From contig JACKHH010000012.1 in assembly GCA_020639095.1 (NCBI GenBank), forward strand, positions 22,379 to 86,378: 64,000 bases of DNA, given 5' to 3'. Source of the DNA: Phycisphaerales bacterium. GTDB taxonomy: Bacteria > Planctomycetota > Phycisphaerae > UBA1845. Positions 41,962-50,279 of this stretch are shown here, one piece after another. Below the pieces are notes generated by a model. The model was not told the origin of the DNA. It saw nothing but the letters and a program-made list of their open reading frames with translations, and searched no databases. Each line of letters begins with the position of its first letter. Position 1 is the stretch's first letter. The translations under genes and the position numbers were made by a program.

Positions 41962-43701
41962 ATGATGTCGTCACGCGTACCGGCTTCCGCCCGTTGGACC
42001 TGTCTGATTCTGGCGATGTTGTGCGGTGCCTTGCCGCTCCACGCCGCGCCGATCATCACCGACGTCACGGCTGACGTACCTGTGTTCGACGACAACTGGA
42101 TCGTCGGCGGCGACGCCCTGAGTGAAATCCAAATCACGTTTGATGAAGCCGTCGTCGTGCCCGCAGGTGCGGTCTTCGCGTATACCATCGACGCATCCGC
42201 GCGCGCGATCACCGTGGACCCGGTCGATCTCGCGACCACCACGATCACGATTACTTTCGGAACACCGGTGGCCGCCAACCTGGTCACGGTGGTGATACCC
42301 GACGGGCTGGTTCGCAGCAGTGGCGACAACACCGCGCTGGATGGTGAGACCGGCGACCCGCGTAACCCGACGGTGCCCACGGGTGACGGTACTGCCGGTG
42401 GTTCGGCTGTGCTCCGTTACTCTGTGTTGCAGGGCGACGCGACGCGCGACGGTTTGGTGAACGTGCAGGACATTCTTTTCATGGGCCCGCTCTTCGGCTT
42501 GTGTGAAGGTGACGCAGGTTACAACGTTCAAGCCGACCTCGACGACAACGGCTGCATTGAGGATACCAACTCGAACGCGTTCGGCGATCGCTACATCCGC
42601 GACACCGCACCCAACAACAGCATCGCGACCGCGGACGACTTCGACAACGATGGTGCCGCTGACGCTTTTGACAACTGCGGCGGCGACGCGAACCCGGACC
42701 AAGCCAATGGCGACGGCGACACGCTCGGCGACGCGTGCGACAACTGCCCGAAGAACTCGAACGAAGCGCAAACCGACTCGGACAACGACGATGTCGGTGA
42801 TGCGTGTGATATTTGTGCCGGGGGTGATGACGGCGTCGATACCGACCATGACGCCATCCCCGACGATTGCGACAACTGCCCGAACGTGGCAAACGCCAAC
42901 CAAACCGATGCGGACAATGACGATGTCGGCGACGCGTGCGACGTTTGCGCTGGCGGTGACGACACCGAAGATCCGGACAATGACGGAATCCCCAGCGATT
43001 GCGACAACTGCCCCAACAAGTCGAACGCGTCGCAGCTCGACACCGATACCGATGGCTTCGGAAATGCGTGCGACAACTGCATCCCGATCGCGAATCCGGA
43101 TCAGAAGGACGCGGACACCGACGGTTTCGGCGACGCCTGCGACAATTGTCCGAACCTCGCGAACCCGAGTCAGGGTGCGAACGATTGCATCGAGGATCAG
43201 GACAGCGACGGCGTCGTTGATGACGATGACGAATGCCCCAATTCACCGGCGAACATCGACGTTGACACGACGGGCTGCACCGAGATTCAACGCGGTCTGC
43301 TCGATGACGACGGCGACGGCGTGGTGAACGGTATCGATGAGTGTCCCGGGACAGCCGTTGGCGCCGTGGCCAACGAGGAGGGTTGCTCTCCCGATCAGTT
43401 GCCCACGACCACGCCCACACCGACACCCACGCCGGACGCGACGGACGACCTCACCGACGATGACGACGGCGACCACGTGAAGAACGAGTTCGACCAGTGC
43501 CCGGACACGCCCGAAGGTGTCATCGTGGATGTGACCGGCTGTCCGGCTGGCGATGGCGCGACTCCGCCGCCGCAGGATACGCCGACCGACGCAGCATGTG
43601 GTGAAGGTATTGGCTGCGGCGTCATGGGCATGGCCAACCTGTATGCAATCCTGCTGGGGCTGGGGTGGTTGCGTCAGAGCAACCGCCGCCGCCGCAACTA
43701 G
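41962..43701 (+). CDS. surface protein with dockerin-like segment and TSP3 repeats
   Basis: A 579-residue exported protein with a signal peptide (WTCLILAMLCGALPLHA). A beta-rich domain at ~25-145 is followed by a dockerin-like stretch at ~155-215 (GDATRDGLVNVQDILF and ADLDDNGCIED, two calcium-loop units). Then come at least six thrombospondin type 3 repeats at ~220-470 (DNDGAADAFDNC-type units with DACDNCPN). The C-terminus has Thr/Pro-rich text, then CGEGIGCGVMG, a hydrophobic segment (ANLYAILLGLGWL) and RRRR. The tail resembles that of the 26523-28664 protein. AAGGGA lies before the ATG at 41962. Confidence 0.8.
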   Translation: MMSSRVPASARWTCLILAMLCGALPLHAAPIITDVTADVPVFDDNWIVGGDALSEIQITFDEAVVVPAGAVFAYTIDASARAITVDPVDLATTTITITFGTPVAANLVTVVIPDGLVRSSGDNTALDGETGDPRNPTVPTGDGTAGGSAVLRYSVLQGDATRDGLVNVQDILFMGPLFGLCEGDAGYNVQADLDDNGCIEDTNSNAFGDRYIRDTAPNNSIATADDFDNDGAADAFDNCGGDANPDQANGDGDTLGDACDNCPKNSNEAQTDSDNDDVGDACDICAGGDDGVDTDHDAIPDDCDNCPNVANANQTDADNDDVGDACDVCAGGDDTEDPDNDGIPSDCDNCPNKSNASQLDTDTDGFGNACDNCIPIANPDQKDADTDGFGDACDNCPNLANPSQGANDCIEDQDSDGVVDDDDECPNSPANIDVDTTGCTEIQRGLLDDDGDGVVNGIDECPGTAVGAVANEEGCSPDQLPTTTPTPTPTPDATDDLTDDDDGDHVKNEFDQCPDTPEGVIVDVTGCPAGDGATPPPQDTPTDAACGEGIGCGVMGMANLYAILLGLGWLRQSNRRRRN

Positions 43702-43723
43702 CCGCGTCCGTCAAATACGCAGC

Positions 43724-43752
43724 AATCCGAGCCGCGACTGTAAGGGAGCGGA
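43724..43752. repeat. CCGAGCCGCGACTGT repeat
   Basis: AATCCGAGCCGCGACTGTAA followed by GGGAGCGGAG. A member of a family also seen at 45704 and 58043 (inverted orientation) and at 46643. Confidence 0.75.
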
Positions 43753-43854
43753 GTTCAACGAGGGGTCGCGAGCCTCAACAATCGCAATGCAGGAAAAACG
43801 CTTGCCCCACAATCACGATCCAGCGCCGTATACCGCACGTTGCGCATGCGTTGC

Positions 43855-44253
43855 CTACGCCTCTGCCGGTGTGAGCACTGCAACCACGATCACACCAGTC
43901 AGGATCAGAAAAACGCCGACCCACTGACCCGCCGACATGCGCTCACGCAGGCTCGGCGCCAGCGCCGCCACCACCGCGATGATCGCATATCCACCGCCGA
44001 CCATCAGCGGATACGCCAGGCTGATCTTCAGCGTCTTCGATTGCAGCGCGAACATGTAGAGGAACGCGTTGGACGCGAAGCAGATCAACCCGCCGAGCAG
44101 GACCGGCGTGGTGAGCACGGTCTTCACCGCGCCGACGGGCCCGCCAGCCATCAGTCCGCCGGAGGCTTCGAACCCCTTCATCCCCATCTTCATGCACAGG
44201 TTGGCGACGGCATTGAGCACGAGCGCTCCGACGAGCGCGACGATGTATTTCAT
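43855..44253 (-). CDS. small multidrug resistance / DMT-family membrane protein
   Basis: A 132-residue membrane protein with four hydrophobic helices. It resembles the EmrE/SMR and EamA-like transporters (VGALVLNAVANLCMKMGM, then SLAYPLMVGGGYAIIAVVAA and GVFLILTGVIVVAVL). The canonical Glu14 of EmrE is not evident, so the drug/proton mechanism is doubtful. It could be a small half of a dimeric transporter. It is isolated, with repeats at both sides. Confidence 0.72.
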   Translation of the reverse strand: MKYIVALVGALVLNAVANLCMKMGMKGFEASGGLMAGGPVGAVKTVLTTPVLLGGLICFASNAFLYMFALQSKTLKISLAYPLMVGGGYAIIAVVAALAPSLRERMSAGQWVGVFLILTGVIVVAVLTPAEA

Positions 44254-44374
44254 GACTGGCTCCGTAGTGGTTTTGCGTTCTGGTTGCTGAATCGGATCGC
44301 AATCCGCGTGCGTTCAGTAGCAGACCTGCACGTAGTGGGCAAGTGGTAGGAATCATCGCCCGTCGAAGGTGACG

Positions 44375-44497
44375 CAAACCCCCCTCCCTCCGGGAGGGGC
44401 AAGGGGAGGGTGATGCACGAGTGTGTTCCGTATGCATTTTGCTGGCAATTTGTGATGCCCCCTCACCCGACCTCTCCCCGGTGAGGAGAGGAGTTTG
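44375..44497. repeat. CCCCTCCCT-type inverted repeats
   Basis: Left part CCCCCCTCCCTCCGGGAGGG followed by GCAAGGGGAGGG, right part CCCCTCACCCGACCTCTCCC then GGTGAGGAGAGGAG. The halves are hairpin-forming and purine/pyrimidine biased. They lie upstream of tsaD. Confidence 0.65.
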
Positions 44498-44580
44498 GTG
44501 ATCACCCGGTTTGCGGATATCGCGATTCGCTCGATAATCCTTGGTATTGAGGGGATAAGGCAGCCGGAGACGTTTAGACC

Positions 44581-45606
44581 ATGACCACGATCCTGGGCAT
44601 TGAGACATCCTGCGACGAAACAGCCGCTGCTGTCGTCATCGACGGCCGCGACGTGCGCAGCAACATCGTGGCGTCGCAGGTCGAGCTGCATCGCAAGTAT
44701 GGCGGGGTGGTGCCGGAGATCGCGTCGCGGGCGCATATCGAGTGCTTCGATGCCGTGATCCACGAGGCGATGACGACTGCCGGCGTCACGCCTGCGGACA
44801 TCGACGCGATCGCGGTGACGAATCGGCCGGGGCTGGTGGGTTCGCTGCTCATCGGCGTGACCGCAGCCAAGACGCTGGCCTGGGTCTGGGACAAACCGCT
44901 CATCGCCGTCGACCACGTGCTCGCACACGCCATCAGCCCGTCGATCGGAGTGGCTGAGAATCTATGGCCCGCGGTCGGGTTGATCGTTTCGGGCGGGCAC
45001 ACTTCGCTCTACCGCGTGACCGATTTCCTGAGCGTTGAGTTGCTCGGGTCCACGATCGACGACGCTGCCGGTGAAGCCTTCGACAAGGTCGCGATGATGT
45101 TGGGACTTCCCTATCCCGGCGGGCCGTCGATTCAACGGGCAGCCGACGGCGGTGATCCCAAGGCCGTTGACTTCCCGCGCACCTTGCTTGATCGCGATTC
45201 GCTCGACTTCTCCTTCTCGGGGATCAAGACCGCGGTGCTCTACACCATTCACGGCAAGGGCAAGACCAGCGGCGGACTTGAAACCATGAGCCCACAACGG
45301 CTCGCTGACATTTGCGCGTCATTCCAAGCCGCTGTCGTCGACGTCCTCGTGAAGAAGACCATGCGCGCCGTCGCGCAAACCGGAGCCACCAGCGTGGTGA
45401 TCGGCGGGGGGGTCGCAGCCAACAAAGCGCTGCGAGAAGCGCTCACCGAAACGTGCGCCGATCGCAACCTGCGCTTCGCAGCCGCTCCCATGCCATACTG
45501 TGTAGACAACGGCGCGATGATCGCAGCCTTGGGCTACCACCTCCACCAGCGCAACCAATACGCAAGCCTGGACCTGGCAGCATCAGGTACCACGATGCGC
45601 AGCTAA
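44581..45606 (+). CDS. tsaD: tRNA N6-threonylcarbamoyladenosine synthase subunit TsaD
   Basis: A 341-residue protein of the Kae1/Qri7/TsaD family that installs t6A at position 37 of ANN-decoding tRNAs. Motifs: GIETSCDETAAAVV at the start, YGGVVPEIASRAHIE, metal-binding HVLAH in the ~110-120 region, LIVSGGHTSLYRV, and VIGGGVAANKALREAL. Length is normal. It lies between repeats with no operon partner (TsaB, TsaE and TsaC are elsewhere). The gene is essential in most bacteria. Confidence 0.95.
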   Translation: MTTILGIETSCDETAAAVVIDGRDVRSNIVASQVELHRKYGGVVPEIASRAHIECFDAVIHEAMTTAGVTPADIDAIAVTNRPGLVGSLLIGVTAAKTLAWVWDKPLIAVDHVLAHAISPSIGVAENLWPAVGLIVSGGHTSLYRVTDFLSVELLGSTIDDAAGEAFDKVAMMLGLPYPGGPSIQRAADGGDPKAVDFPRTLLDRDSLDFSFSGIKTAVLYTIHGKGKTSGGLETMSPQRLADICASFQAAVVDVLVKKTMRAVAQTGATSVVIGGGVAANKALREALTETCADRNLRFAAAPMPYCVDNGAMIAALGYHLHQRNQYASLDLAASGTTMRS

Positions 45607-45645
45607 CAAGTATCACCAGCGACGGTGTGGATCGCTTCCGTTTGA

Positions 45646-45815
45646 ATTGTGGTGCAGGCATCCCGCCTGCATGGGGACATGGAACAAGCTACCGCTCAGG
45701 GATCTCCGCTCCCTGACAGTCGCGGCTCGGATTTTGCTGTCTGAGAGGACGACTCTCATCGCCGCCTCAGCCACCAATTCGTAATTCGTAATTCGTCATT
45801 TGTAATTCGTAATTG
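45646..45815. repeat. cluster of three repeat families
   Basis: A GTGGTGCAGGCATCCCGCCT repeat (45646-45672), an inverted copy of the CCGAGCCGCGACTGT repeat (45704-45735, read TGACAGTCGCGGCTCGGATT), and an AT-rich tract of ATTCGTAATTCGTAATT units (~45776-45815). They lie between tsaD and larB. Confidence 0.8.
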
Positions 45816-45861
45816 CCGTCCCGCCCTTGTTGCCCACGCATCGTCGGCCTACACTTGCAAT

Positions 45862-46641
45862 ATGCACGAGGAAACACTGCGACAACTGCTTGACAGCGTC
45901 CGGACGGGCGATACCAGCGTGTCAACCGCTCTGGACCGGCTTCGCGCGCTGCCTTTCGAAGACTTGGGATTTGCCAAGGTGGATCACCACCGCGCGATTC
46001 GTTGCGGGTTTCCCGAGGTGATCTACTGCGGCGGCAAGTCGCCCGAGCAGGTCGTCGCGATCTTCGCCGCGTGCGCCGCGCACGGTGGTAACGTGCTGGG
46101 CACGCGCGCCAACCAAGCTGTCGCGGACGCCGTGCTCAAGGCGCACCCAGCCACTGTTTACGATTCGATTGCACGCACGCTCGTGCTGCGGCAGCGGGAG
46201 GCAAAGCTGTCGGCGGGCACGATTGCAATTGTGGCAGCGGGCACCAGCGATCAGCAGGTGGCGGAGGAAGCGCGGATCACGGCTGAGACGATGGACCAAC
46301 GCTGTGCGACGTTTTACGACGTCGGCGTCGCGGGCATCCACCGGCTGCTCGCACACAGCCAAGCGATACAAGCTGCGAACGTCGTGATCGTCGTCGCGGG
46401 TATGGAAGGGGCGCTGCCGAGCGTCGTCGGCGGGCTGGTGGATGTGCCGGTGATCGCGGTACCCACCAGCGTCGGATACGGCGCGAGTTTTCAGGGATTG
46501 GCGGCACTGCTCGCGATGCTCAATACCTGCGCGTCGGGCGTGTCGGTGGTGAACATCGACAACGGTTTCGGCGCGGGTTACATCGCCGCGCTGATCAATC
46601 GCCAGATTCGAGGGGAAGCGCAATCCGGGCGGGAGGAGTAA
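45862..46641 (+). CDS. larB: nickel-pincer cofactor biosynthesis protein LarB
   Basis: A 259-residue LarB protein. LarB carboxylates nicotinic acid adenine dinucleotide (P2CDN-type pathway) in making the nickel-pincer cofactor of lactate racemase and related enzymes. The N-terminal ~90 residues are specific to LarB (DLGFAKVDHHRAIRCGFPEV). The C-terminal part is related to AIR carboxylase PurE (IAIVAAGTSDQQVAEEA, then GMEGALPSVVGGLVDVPVIA and GYGASFQGLAALL). LarA, LarC and LarE are not in the window, so it stands alone here. Confidence 0.9.
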   Translation: MHEETLRQLLDSVRTGDTSVSTALDRLRALPFEDLGFAKVDHHRAIRCGFPEVIYCGGKSPEQVVAIFAACAAHGGNVLGTRANQAVADAVLKAHPATVYDSIARTLVLRQREAKLSAGTIAIVAAGTSDQQVAEEARITAETMDQRCATFYDVGVAGIHRLLAHSQAIQAANVVIVVAGMEGALPSVVGGLVDVPVIAVPTSVGYGASFQGLAALLAMLNTCASGVSVVNIDNGFGAGYIAALINRQIRGEAQSGREE

Positions 46642-46642
46642 T

Positions 46643-46749
46643 CCGAGCCGCGACTACATCGTGTCCGTCAGGGACACGGTGGGAACGGAGACTCCTGAGC
46701 GGTGGCTTATTCTAGACCTCTAATGCAGGCAGGATGCTTGCACCACAAG
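46643..46749. repeat. intergenic repeats before nnrD
   Basis: An AATCCGAGCCGCGACTACAT repeat (46641-46660) with a GTCCGTCAGGGACACGG hairpin, then a TGCAGGCAGGATGCTTGCAC-type repeat at 46721-46749. Both families occur elsewhere in the window. Confidence 0.7.
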
Positions 46750-46784
46750 TTTCAAATGGTGTGTCCGCAGAAAGGCAAATCGTC

Positions 46785-47651
46785 GTGACTCCGCAGCGCG
46801 TTACTGAGATTCCCAAACTGCCCAACCGTGCGATCGATGCCCACAAGGGGGATGTCGGTAGGGTGCTCGTAGTCGGCGGATCGCTCGGCAAACGCGGGAT
46901 GATCGGGGCACCGGCGCTGGTTGCGAACGCGGCACTGCGCAGTGGTGCGGGTCTCGTGCAGATCGCCACGGAGAGCACCGCGCAGGGTTACGTGGGCGTG
47001 CTGTCGCCATGCTCGACGACGCGTCCGCTGGCACTCGGCGCGGATGACATCACCGCGCTGGCGGTGGAATTTGGTGCCGATGTCGTCGCGATCGGACCGG
47101 GCCTTGGCGATACCATTTCCGGCGCGGAGGTCGAAGCGCTGTTGCAAGGTTTTTCTGGTGGAATCGTGGCGGATGCCGACGCGCTCAACGCGCTCGCAAC
47201 CAAGGGCAAGTGGTCAGCCCGCTGGCCGCACAACGTCGTCATCACCCCGCACCCCGGCGAAATGCGCCGCCTGCTCGACGGTTGGGGAATCACAACCGAC
47301 GTGTCCAAACGCCAGCAAGCCGCGCTTGCACTAGCGGCTGAGACCGGTGTCACCGTTGTGCTGAAGGGCGCGGGAACGATCGTCACCAACAATGAGGAAA
47401 TCTACATCAACCAAACAGGCAACGCCGGAATGGCGACAGCCGGTGCGGGCGACGTGCTCACCGGGGTCATCGCGGCGCTGATTGGGCAGCAAATCACCGC
47501 GTTCTCCGCCGCGGTGCTCGGTGTTCACGTACACGGCCTCGCGGGCGACGGAGCGGCTGAGCAACTTGGGCGCATCTCGCTGATGGCCACCGATCTTATC
47601 GAGTACCTGCCGGACGCGTTCGGCGACCTTGAACACGGCGAAATGGACTGA
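46785..47651 (+). CDS. nnrD: ADP/ATP-dependent NAD(P)H-hydrate dehydratase
   Basis: A 288-residue protein of the ribokinase-like YjeF C-terminal type that repairs hydrated NAD(P)H. Motifs: HKGDVGRVLVVGGSLGKRG, RSGAGLVQIATES, DADALNALA, ITPHPGEMRRLL, and NAGMATAGAGDVLTGVIAAL with the catalytic Asp in GAGD. The NAD(P)HX epimerase domain of YjeF is missing, so this is the dehydratase alone. The start is taken as GTG at 46785 with AAAGG upstream; earlier in-frame GTG (46761) and TTG (46734) exist and the latter lies in a repeat. Confidence 0.88.
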   Translation: MTPQRVTEIPKLPNRAIDAHKGDVGRVLVVGGSLGKRGMIGAPALVANAALRSGAGLVQIATESTAQGYVGVLSPCSTTRPLALGADDITALAVEFGADVVAIGPGLGDTISGAEVEALLQGFSGGIVADADALNALATKGKWSARWPHNVVITPHPGEMRRLLDGWGITTDVSKRQQAALALAAETGVTVVLKGAGTIVTNNEEIYINQTGNAGMATAGAGDVLTGVIAALIGQQITAFSAAVLGVHVHGLAGDGAAEQLGRISLMATDLIEYLPDAFGDLEHGEMD

Positions 47652-47936
47652 ATGCTGAGGAACATCGGTACCTTCGTTCCTCACTGTAACTCGATCAGAT
47701 AATACCTCGTTCGATCGCGTTCAATCACAGATTCTACGTTCGATATTGCGGAGCATACCTCGCCGCAAACACGTTTGTTATCAGCCCATGTGTGGTCCCG
47801 GGCTACACGTACAGCGTCGAATTACCGATTACGCTGGTGGGTTGTGTTTACCGATGACGAACACGTGGCTGGGGTATGTACCGTATTGAACTCAGTTTGA
47901 CTGCTCATGCCGTCTCCAACCGGGAGGGGCGTTTCG

Positions 47937-48596
47937 ATGTTGCCGGCTCGTAGCGACTTTCTGACCTTTCGCACGCTGAAGCTTCCGCCAGCAGAATTGC
48001 ACCGCGTCAGCCTTGAGATTGAAGCGCGCTTTTCGCAGGTGGACAAGGCCGGGCCCCGCTGGGCATACCGCGTGCCGGCTGGAATTGAACTGCGCGTTAC
48101 GCAGGTGGACGGGCGGATCATCAACTACGTTGTTGACCCGATCAACCTCAGCAAAACCGGTATTGCCGTGCTGCACGGTAATTTCCTGCACAACAATACG
48201 CCGTGCGTCGTGCGCTTGGCTACGGTTGATCGCGAGCATCTTGCCGTAGCTGGTACCGTTGTGCGCATCGAATGTGTCTGTGCCCCCGTTCACTTGCTGG
48301 GAATCAAATTCAATCAGGAAGTTGATGTACGCGACTTCATCGACGAATGTGAACTTGCCAACTCGTTGCGCCGAAATCCTCCGCAAGACGATGCGCAGGA
48401 AGGACGTGCGATCGGAGTTGGGATGTGTCCGACTCCCGCGGCGCTTCAGGCCGCGCAACGTCAGCTTGAGCAATACCAGACTGCGTTTCGCAGCCTCGGC
48501 AATCTCATTCGAGCCGGCGCATCATCCCAGACGATCAACGCGCAGTACGATCAGATGGCGCAACAACTCGACAGCTTACCGCCGCTGCGTCCGTAG
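47937..48596 (+). CDS. PilZ-domain protein
   Basis: A 219-residue soluble protein with a PilZ-like beta-barrel at ~30-130 (RVPAGIELRVTQVDG and NLSKTGIAVLHGN). The NxSxxG motif of c-di-GMP binding is near NLSKTG. The C-terminal ~50 residues form a helical/coiled-coil tail (AALQAAQRQLEQYQTAFRSL). The start is the ATG at 47937 with GGGAGG upstream; an earlier ATG at 47907 is less likely. It may be an output for the c-di-GMP made by the HDOD-GGDEF-PilZ protein. It overlaps the convergent gene by 21 bases at its 3' end. Confidence 0.68.
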   Translation: MLPARSDFLTFRTLKLPPAELHRVSLEIEARFSQVDKAGPRWAYRVPAGIELRVTQVDGRIINYVVDPINLSKTGIAVLHGNFLHNNTPCVVRLATVDREHLAVAGTVVRIECVCAPVHLLGIKFNQEVDVRDFIDECELANSLRRNPPQDDAQEGRAIGVGMCPTPAALQAAQRQLEQYQTAFRSLGNLIRAGASSQTINAQYDQMAQQLDSLPPLRP

Positions 48597-48926
48597 CGCC
48601 GCTAGCAAGACGCCACCGAGCGCGCTGCCGATCAGGTAGTGCGAAAAATCCCAAACATCAAATCCATTGCCCAGCAGGGCTGCCCCAAGGAACGTCGCAC
48701 GAATCGCGTCAAGCCAGGCAACGTGCACAAGCTGCAAACATTCAAGAACACAGGTCGCAATGAGCACAATTCCCGCAACGCGCCACGTCGCGAGCCGAGG
48801 AAAGACGAACGCGATCACGAAGACCCAGAACACCTCGTAAAGCACGGCCGCTCCGTAAAGCAGGCACCACGTTCCGAAAGGACTCGGCAGCCTGTGGGGC
48901 AGCCAGAACTTGGTGGCGAATCCCAA
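48576..48926 (-). CDS. DUF2809-like membrane protein
   Basis: A 116-residue protein with three to four hydrophobic segments. The segments are FGTWCLLYGAAVLYEVFWVF, LATWRVAGIVLIATCVLE and a C-terminal SHYLIGSALGGVLLAAL. The sequence AIRATFLGAALLGNGFDVWD is the family signature as I remember it. Function unknown. Its 3' end overlaps that of the PilZ gene. No strong ribosome site is seen. Confidence 0.65.
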   Translation of the reverse strand: MGFATKFWLPHRLPSPFGTWCLLYGAAVLYEVFWVFVIAFVFPRLATWRVAGIVLIATCVLECLQLVHVAWLDAIRATFLGAALLGNGFDVWDFSHYLIGSALGGVLLAALRTQRR

Positions 48927-49083
48927 GGGGTGACGAGAGTAAGTCCGATAACCAATCGAAGCCGAACCGGCCGGACATCAACAATATCTAGGGGCATTTC
49001 GCGCGCAAACCTCTATCGGATGGAGAAGATTTCGCTGTGATTCCGCGCGCTGCGCGCACGCTAAAACTTTGTCGAATTAGGAC

Positions 49084-49112
49084 TTGCACGAAGTGGGTCC
49101 GAGTGGTATTGT
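49084..49112 (+). promoter_or_regulatory. mraZ promoter with MraZ-type operator repeats
   Basis: TTGCAC (49084-49089), 17 bases, TATTGT (49107-49112). Within and after the spacer lie TGGGT and TGGTA separated by 5 bases, the spacing described for MraZ binding sites (TGGGN repeats with N5). This fits autorepression of the dcw cluster by MraZ. Confidence 0.7.
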
Positions 49113-49181
49113 TTCCCTATCTGGACCACATGGTGGTGTCGCCCGACGGAAGGGCGGCCCCCGGCACGCGGCGGGTACCCA

Positions 49182-49661
49182 ATGGTCTTCACCGATGCCT
49201 TCGAGCGCACAATCGACGCCAAGAACCGCATCCAGATCCCGGCGGAGTTCCGCAAGGTCATGGATCCCGAGGTTCACGGCGACGCGTTCTACCTGTGTCC
49301 GGGTGAGCGTACCAACACCTTATCGCTCTACCCTGAGCGTACCTTCCACGCCCGGGCGGAGCAATTGCGAACTGAGGAAATCAGCGGCGAGGACTCGCTC
49401 GCGTTCGAGCAGTTGTATTACTCGCTGGCGAGCCGGCTGGAGAGTGACAAGCAGGGCCGGGTCGTGTTTCCGGAGCGACAGTTGTCGCTCGTCAAGCTTG
49501 GGAAGGAGATCACGCTAGCGGGCGCGAACACGCGAATCGACATCTGGAACACGGCGGAGTACGCCGAGTTCATGCAGAACGAGTTCGCCGCACGCTGGTC
49601 AGGGTTGCAGACGTTCATGCGGCAGACGCTGGCGAAGCACTCCGCGAAGCAGCCCACCTAG
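49182..49661 (+). CDS. mraZ: transcriptional regulator MraZ
   Basis: A 159-residue AbrB-like protein of the MraZ family. It has two DxxxR motifs in tandem swapped-hairpin domains (DAKNRIQIPAEFR and DKQGRVVFPERQ). MraZ forms a ring and represses the division and cell-wall (dcw) cluster at its head. As in most bacteria it is the first gene of the cluster, although about 620 bases separate it from rsmH here. The start is the ATG at 49182. A promoter with TGGGN-type operator repeats lies 70 bases upstream. Confidence 0.93.
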   Translation: MVFTDAFERTIDAKNRIQIPAEFRKVMDPEVHGDAFYLCPGERTNTLSLYPERTFHARAEQLRTEEISGEDSLAFEQLYYSLASRLESDKQGRVVFPERQLSLVKLGKEITLAGANTRIDIWNTAEYAEFMQNEFAARWSGLQTFMRQTLAKHSAKQPT

Positions 49662-49721
49662 GCAACTCCTGGTCGATGCCGGCGCGGTAGGCATCGACGG
49701 CGGAGTGGGGAAAGAAACAAA

Positions 49722-50081
49722 CTACAAAGGCGTTTGCGGCAAGAGCCCGTCGCGGCGCCACAGGTGATTGCGGTAGGGTGTGGGTTGATCAAGGTCGCTG
49801 GTCGTTGGCGCGGTCAGCCGGTGGTGGATCAACCTGCAGATCGACGGTGAAGGATCATCGTTGATCAGGCGAGTCGAATCGTTCGCCAGAGGAAGCGCAA
49901 GGATGCGCCGGGGCGAGCGGTTGTCGGCCTGAGCGGTTGAAGGGATTTGGCGATGGGGCACGAACACGCGAGTCTCGTTCGACAGATGCAGGAAGCGCTT
50001 CGCGGTGAGGCGATGCGCGAGGACGTGCGGCAGCGCGTCGTCGCCCAGCTTCGCCAACGTATTCAGCGTCTGCACGAACAT
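49722..50081 (-). CDS. possible hypothetical protein opposite to the dcw cluster
   Basis: A 119-residue minus-strand frame filling the ~620-base gap between mraZ and rsmH, which is unusual because mraZ normally abuts rsmH. Its third codon positions are strongly G/C-biased, as expected for a gene in this genome, but the plus-strand frame at 49953-50153 is similarly biased. It has no ribosome site that I can be sure of and no known domain (MFVQTLNTLAKLGDD start). Either reading could be chance. A gene or an untranslated region with a folded RNA is possible. Confidence 0.3.
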   Translation of the reverse strand: MFVQTLNTLAKLGDDALPHVLAHRLTAKRFLHLSNETRVFVPHRQIPSTAQADNRSPRRILALPLANDSTRLINDDPSPSICRLIHHRLTAPTTSDLDQPTPYRNHLWRRDGLLPQTPL

Positions 50082-50279
50082 GACGCGGGGTTCGCGTGCG
50101 TGGGTTTGTCCCGTCACATCGAGGCATGGCGCCCTTCAGCCATGACGGCTTGAAGCGGGGCGCCGCGTCGCCATGGATGGTGACCGCGGCAACTCCCGTC
50201 TTTCGATTCGCGTCGTGAGGTCGCGGGGACTTGGGTCAGGCAGGCCCGGGTAAGGTACTCTTGCGAAGCTGGCGAGTCA

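Noticed and set aside
42479..43426. Long minus-strand open frame opposite the TSP3 protein
   Set aside because: It is an Arg/Ser/Cys-rich low-complexity product of the repetitive calcium-binding coding sequence on the plus strand.
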